26,009 nucleotides of DNA, taken from contig DLBF01000110.1 in assembly GCA_002494215.1 (NCBI GenBank), positions 2,347-28,355 of the forward strand, given 5' to 3'. The notes under the pieces were generated by a model that was given only the letters and a program-made list of their open reading frames with translations, did no database searches and was not told where the DNA came from. This document shows, piece after piece, positions 23,542 to 26,009 of this stretch (its first letter is position 1; each line of letters opens with the position of its first letter). Source of the stretch: Prevotellaceae bacterium UBA7028. GTDB taxonomy: Bacteria > Bacteroidota > Bacteroidia > Bacteroidales > Bacteroidaceae. Made by a program: the position numbers and the translations under genes.

Positions 23542-23572
23542 TTTACTTGTTAATTGTTAAGATTCACCGCTG

Positions 23573-23604
23573 CAAAGGTATGTATATTTTTCCTACCTTG
23601 CAAA
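23573..23604 (-). promoter_or_regulatory. greA: Promoter of the greA-HIT operon
   Basis: Minus strand TTTG (23601-23604), 20 bp, TACCTTTG (23573-23580): full Bacteroidota consensus. The -33 box lies only 16 bp from the stop of the gene upstream. Confidence 0.8.
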
Positions 23605-23620
23605 TTTTCCTCCTATAAAA

Positions 23621-24766
23621 TCAAAGCAGGCTTTCAATTGCCTTTTTGATATCTTTGATGTCTTCCATCCTCGACCGTAGGTCGCAGTTGCGGTCTATCA
23701 GGAAGTAGCTGGGTATTGCCTGTACCTGATATAGTTTCAGCATATCGCTGTTAACTCCTTCCTCACAGTATACGCTAACCCATGGGAGATGTTCGCAGCG
23801 TTGTGTCCACAGGTGACGGTCGGGGTCAACGCTCACCTGATAAATCTCGAATCCGCTGCTGTGGTATTTGTTGTACAGTTCGCGCAACTGCAGGGTTCGC
23901 TCCTGGTTCCCTTCCATGCCAAAGGCCGTGAAGTCCAGCAATACAACCTTTCCCTTCAGGTCGCTCAGCGTACGTTCTGTTCCGTTGATATCGGGGAATG
24001 TCATGTCTATGATTCCCAACTCCTTTATCTTTTCGTCTTCAACATCCAGGACAATGCGGCGAGGGGGAGCCTGGTTGCGTCGTCCCTCAGAGGCAATGTT
24101 GAATAGATTCTGCGTACGAGGACATCCCGGGTATTTCTGGTCCCAGGCATTGGCAATGGCACGTATCCATGCCAGGTCGTTCTTGTCGTTCATGGGATCG
24201 AAGAGCAAGCGACCGCCCAGTACCTGGAAGCAGGCGAAATAGCTGTACGTGGCATCATAGCGGTTCTGGATAATCTCCATCTCGACGTCGGTCTTGTAGT
24301 CGCTAATCAACTGCTCTATCATGTCGGAACGTTCCTGTATGGTGTAGTTGCGGTCGTTAGAGACACGTCTGATTTGTCGTTCCAGGTCGGCCAACTTCAG
24401 GCTGAGCAGACGTATGGTGTCGCATACACCGCTGCCTTCCACCTTGTAACCGAACGACATGTTCTTCAGGCTGGCATCCACCGTTACTGTTTCAGTGCTG
24501 TCGAAAGCCAGATTTATACATTGGTTGCCAATGCGCAGACGATAGAATTCGGGGTTGCCGACGGTGTCGCCGCTCATCTCGTAGAATCCGTCTTCGGTGA
24601 GTTTTACGGAGTCTATAACTTGAACACCATTGCCAAGTGTTAGATGTTCCAGGTACATGACGGTATCTGCCGCATCTGTGATGTGACCTGTTACGTGGAA
24701 TTTTCCTTTCTGTGCACAACCTGCCAAAACGAGGCAAGCAGCTATAATGAATGATTTTAACTTCAT
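23621..24766 (-). CDS. DUF4369-type lipoprotein with thioredoxin fold lacking redox cysteines
   Basis: This 381-residue lipoprotein has lipobox LAGC (Cys17). Residues about 22-110 form a beta-sandwich like the DUF4369 domain common in Bacteroidetes; 115-225 is helical; about 250-381 is a thioredoxin/AhpC-TSA-like domain (GKVVLLDFTAFGMEGNQERT; cis-Pro352 in QAIPSYFLID). Where thiol-disulfide proteins have a CxxC, this one has FGMEGN, so it should not be an oxidoreductase. Relatives with CxxC are periplasmic thiol:disulfide proteins. Role unknown; a binding or chaperone role is possible. Promoter near 24795; no operon partner. Confidence 0.85.
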   Translation of the reverse strand: MKLKSFIIAACLVLAGCAQKGKFHVTGHITDAADTVMYLEHLTLGNGVQVIDSVKLTEDGFYEMSGDTVGNPEFYRLRIGNQCINLAFDSTETVTVDASLKNMSFGYKVEGSGVCDTIRLLSLKLADLERQIRRVSNDRNYTIQERSDMIEQLISDYKTDVEMEIIQNRYDATYSYFACFQVLGGRLLFDPMNDKNDLAWIRAIANAWDQKYPGCPRTQNLFNIASEGRRNQAPPRRIVLDVEDEKIKELGIIDMTFPDINGTERTLSDLKGKVVLLDFTAFGMEGNQERTLQLRELYNKYHSSGFEIYQVSVDPDRHLWTQRCEHLPWVSVYCEEGVNSDMLKLYQVQAIPSYFLIDRNCDLRSRMEDIKDIKKAIESLL

Positions 24767-24794
24767 GATTGTGAAAATGCTGTTTTAAACCTCG

Positions 24795-24802
24795 CAAAGG
24801 TA
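24795..24802 (-). promoter_or_regulatory. -7 element for the DUF4369 lipoprotein gene
   Basis: TACCTTTG on the minus strand, 28 bp before the start codon. No TTTG occurs 19-21 bp upstream, so the -33 part is missing or weak. Confidence 0.55.
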
Positions 24803-24860
24803 CACTTTTTTATCTTGTTTGGTACCTTATTACATAAAAAAGAGCCACTAAGATGAAAAA

Positions 24861-24888
24861 TTATGAATTATGAATTGCATATTATGAA
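24861..24888. repeat. Heptanucleotide repeat within the pnp promoter
   Basis: TTATGAA at 24861, 24868 and 24882, with TTGCATA between the second and third, in exact 7-bp register. The -33 element lies in the TTGCATA unit. Confidence 0.8.
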
Positions 24889-24906
24889 TTTTAATTCCTA
24901 CCTTTG
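24875..24906 (+). promoter_or_regulatory. pnp: Promoter of pnp
   Basis: TTGC (24875-24878), 20 bp, TACCTTTG (24899-24906): consensus -7 with a near-consensus -33. The start would lie about 33 nt before the ATG at 24946. Confidence 0.7.
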
Positions 24907-24945
24907 CAACAATTTTTTGACGCAATTTTTATTATTAACGAAAAG

Positions 24946-26009
24946 ATGAACGTAATTACAAAGACAGTCGAGTTGCCTGATGGAAGAACCATCAGCATCG
25001 AGACCGGGAAACTTGCCAAACAAGCCGATGGAGCTGTTATGTTGCGTATGAACAACACCATGCTGCTGGCCACTGTTTGTGCTGCCAAAGATGCCGTTCC
25101 CGGAACAGATTTCATGCCCTTGCAGGTAGAGTACAGAGAGAAGTATTTTGCTGCCGGACGTTTCCCCGGTGGTTTTACGAAGCGTGAGGGTAAGGCTAAT
25201 GACGACGAGATTCTGACTTGTCGTCTTGTTGACCGTGCTCTTCGTCCCCTCTTCCCCAGCAATTATCATGCTGAAGTTTATGTTAATGTAATCCTCTTCT
25301 CTGCAGATGGTGTGGATATGCCCGATGCTCTGGCTGGCTTTGCTGCTTCTGCAGCCTTGGCTTGCAGTGATATACCCTTCGAGGGTCCTATCTCTGAGGT
25401 TCGCGTAGCCCGTATAGGCGGTGAGTTTGTTATCAACCCCACCTTCGAGCAGCTTAAGGAGGCCGATATGGACTTGATGGTAGGTGCTACCGAGGAGAAC
25501 ATTATGATGGTAGAGGGTGAGATGAAGGAGGTTCAGGAGACGGATCTTCTGGCTGCCCTGAAGTGTGCCCATGAGGCTATCAAACCCATGTGCCGCCTGC
25601 AGAAGGAACTGAGCAAGGAGCTTGGTAAGGATGTTAAGCGTGAGTACTGCCACGAGGTAAATGACGACGAGCTGCGCGAGGCTGTTAAGGCTGCCTGCTA
25701 CCAGCCCGCTTACGATGTTACCAAGCAGGGCCTGGAGAAGCATGCCCGTACAGAGGCTTTCGAGGCTATCCGTGAGCAGTTCAAGGAGAAGTATGCCGCT
25801 GAGCACCCCGATATGGAGGCTACTGAGCTGGAGGAGAAGAATACACTGATTGACCGTTACTACCAAGATGTGGAGAAGGACGCTATGCGTCGTTGCATCC
25901 TGGATGAGGGTATCCGTCTGGATGGTCGTAAGACTACAGACATCCGTCCTATCTGGTGCGAGGTTAGTCCTCTGCCCGGTCCTCACGGAAGTGCTATCTT
26001 CACTCGTGG
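24946..26009 (+). CDS. pnp: Polynucleotide phosphorylase, N-terminal part (runs off window)
   Basis: The frame opens with ATG at 24946 ([20 protein letters not shown]) and stays open to the last base, giving 354 codons. It contains the first RNase PH domain ([62 protein letters not shown]), the helical linker (about 235-315) and the beginning of the second RNase PH domain ([33 protein letters not shown]). PNPase degrades RNA 3'-to-5' using phosphate and belongs to the degradosome. The KH and S1 domains must lie beyond the window. A long minus-strand frame over the same bases is an antisense shadow. Confidence 0.96.
   Translation, partial: MNVITKTVELPDGRTISIETGKLAKQADGAVMLRMNNTMLLATVCAAKDAVPGTDFMPLQVEYREKYFAAGRFPGGFTKREGKANDDEILTCRLVDRALRPLFPSNYHAEVYVNVILFSADGVDMPDALAGFAASAALACSDIPFEGPISEVRVARIGGEFVINPTFEQLKEADMDLMVGATEENIMMVEGEMKEVQETDLLAALKCAHEAIKPMCRLQKELSKELGKDVKREYCHEVNDDELREAVKAACYQPAYDVTKQGLEKHARTEAFEAIREQFKEKYAAEHPDMEATELEEKNTLIDRYYQDVEKDAMRRCILDEGIRLDGRKTTDIRPIWCEVSPLPGPHGSAIFTR

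Noticed and set aside
24898..25986. 362-codon minus-strand frame
   Set aside because: It is antisense to the clear pnp coding sequence, which runs open to the window end.

Overview
The window looks like a chromosomal segment of a Bacteroidales bacterium, most likely Prevotella/Segatella or a near relative. Supporting signs are promoters of the Bacteroidota type (TTTG, about 19-20 bp, TAnnTTTG), BspA-like leucine-rich-repeat and type IX secretion (T9SS) style surface proteins, a sialic acid locus of Bacteroidetes type, and many short tandem intergenic repeats. No rRNA or tRNA gene was found.

Region 1 (1-6900, minus strand) is a five-gene surface-protein operon. It reads from a consensus promoter at 6865-6895 to a hairpin terminator at about 291-320. 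The order is: a secreted protein whose N-terminal half resembles a cohesin fold and which ends in a T9SS-like sorting signal; a cytoplasmic protein with a P-loop; a BspA-like LRR protein; a small secreted protein with InlB-type repeats and a C-terminal type I dockerin; and a 66-residue peptide ending in an acidic/Trp tail. A second promoter that closely resembles the operon promoter lies at 22-52 and points out of the left edge.

Region 2 (6500-7586) has no convincing gene. It holds a long rod-shaped foldable element that could be a structured RNA, a 237-bp imperfect inverted repeat, and a perfect 16-bp stem-loop.

Region 3 (7587-15252, minus strand) is a sialic acid utilisation locus. It encodes N-acetylneuraminate lyase, a two-domain SGNH/sialate O-acetylesterase, a fused sialic acid mutarotase-sodium symporter, a DUF559 nuclease-like gene broken by an amber codon, and an N-acylglucosamine 2-epimerase. 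Together these would de-acetylate, import and cleave sialic acid, then convert ManNAc to GlcNAc. A GC-rich 35-bp palindromic element has entered the reading frames of two of these genes at least five times, with a sixth related copy.

Region 4 (15419-22566) starts with a minus-strand RlpA-like lytic transglycosylase. It continues on the plus strand with two SGNH-fold proteins and an MBOAT O-acyltransferase, an arrangement like alginate AlgI/AlgJ/AlgX and probably for O-acylation of a cell-surface or periplasmic polymer. A secreted SGNH hydrolase and a mannose-1-phosphate guanylyltransferase follow.

Region 5 (22575-26009) is housekeeping: a HIT protein and GreA (minus), a DUF4369/thioredoxin-fold lipoprotein without redox cysteines (minus), and the 5' part of polynucleotide phosphorylase (plus), which runs off the right edge.
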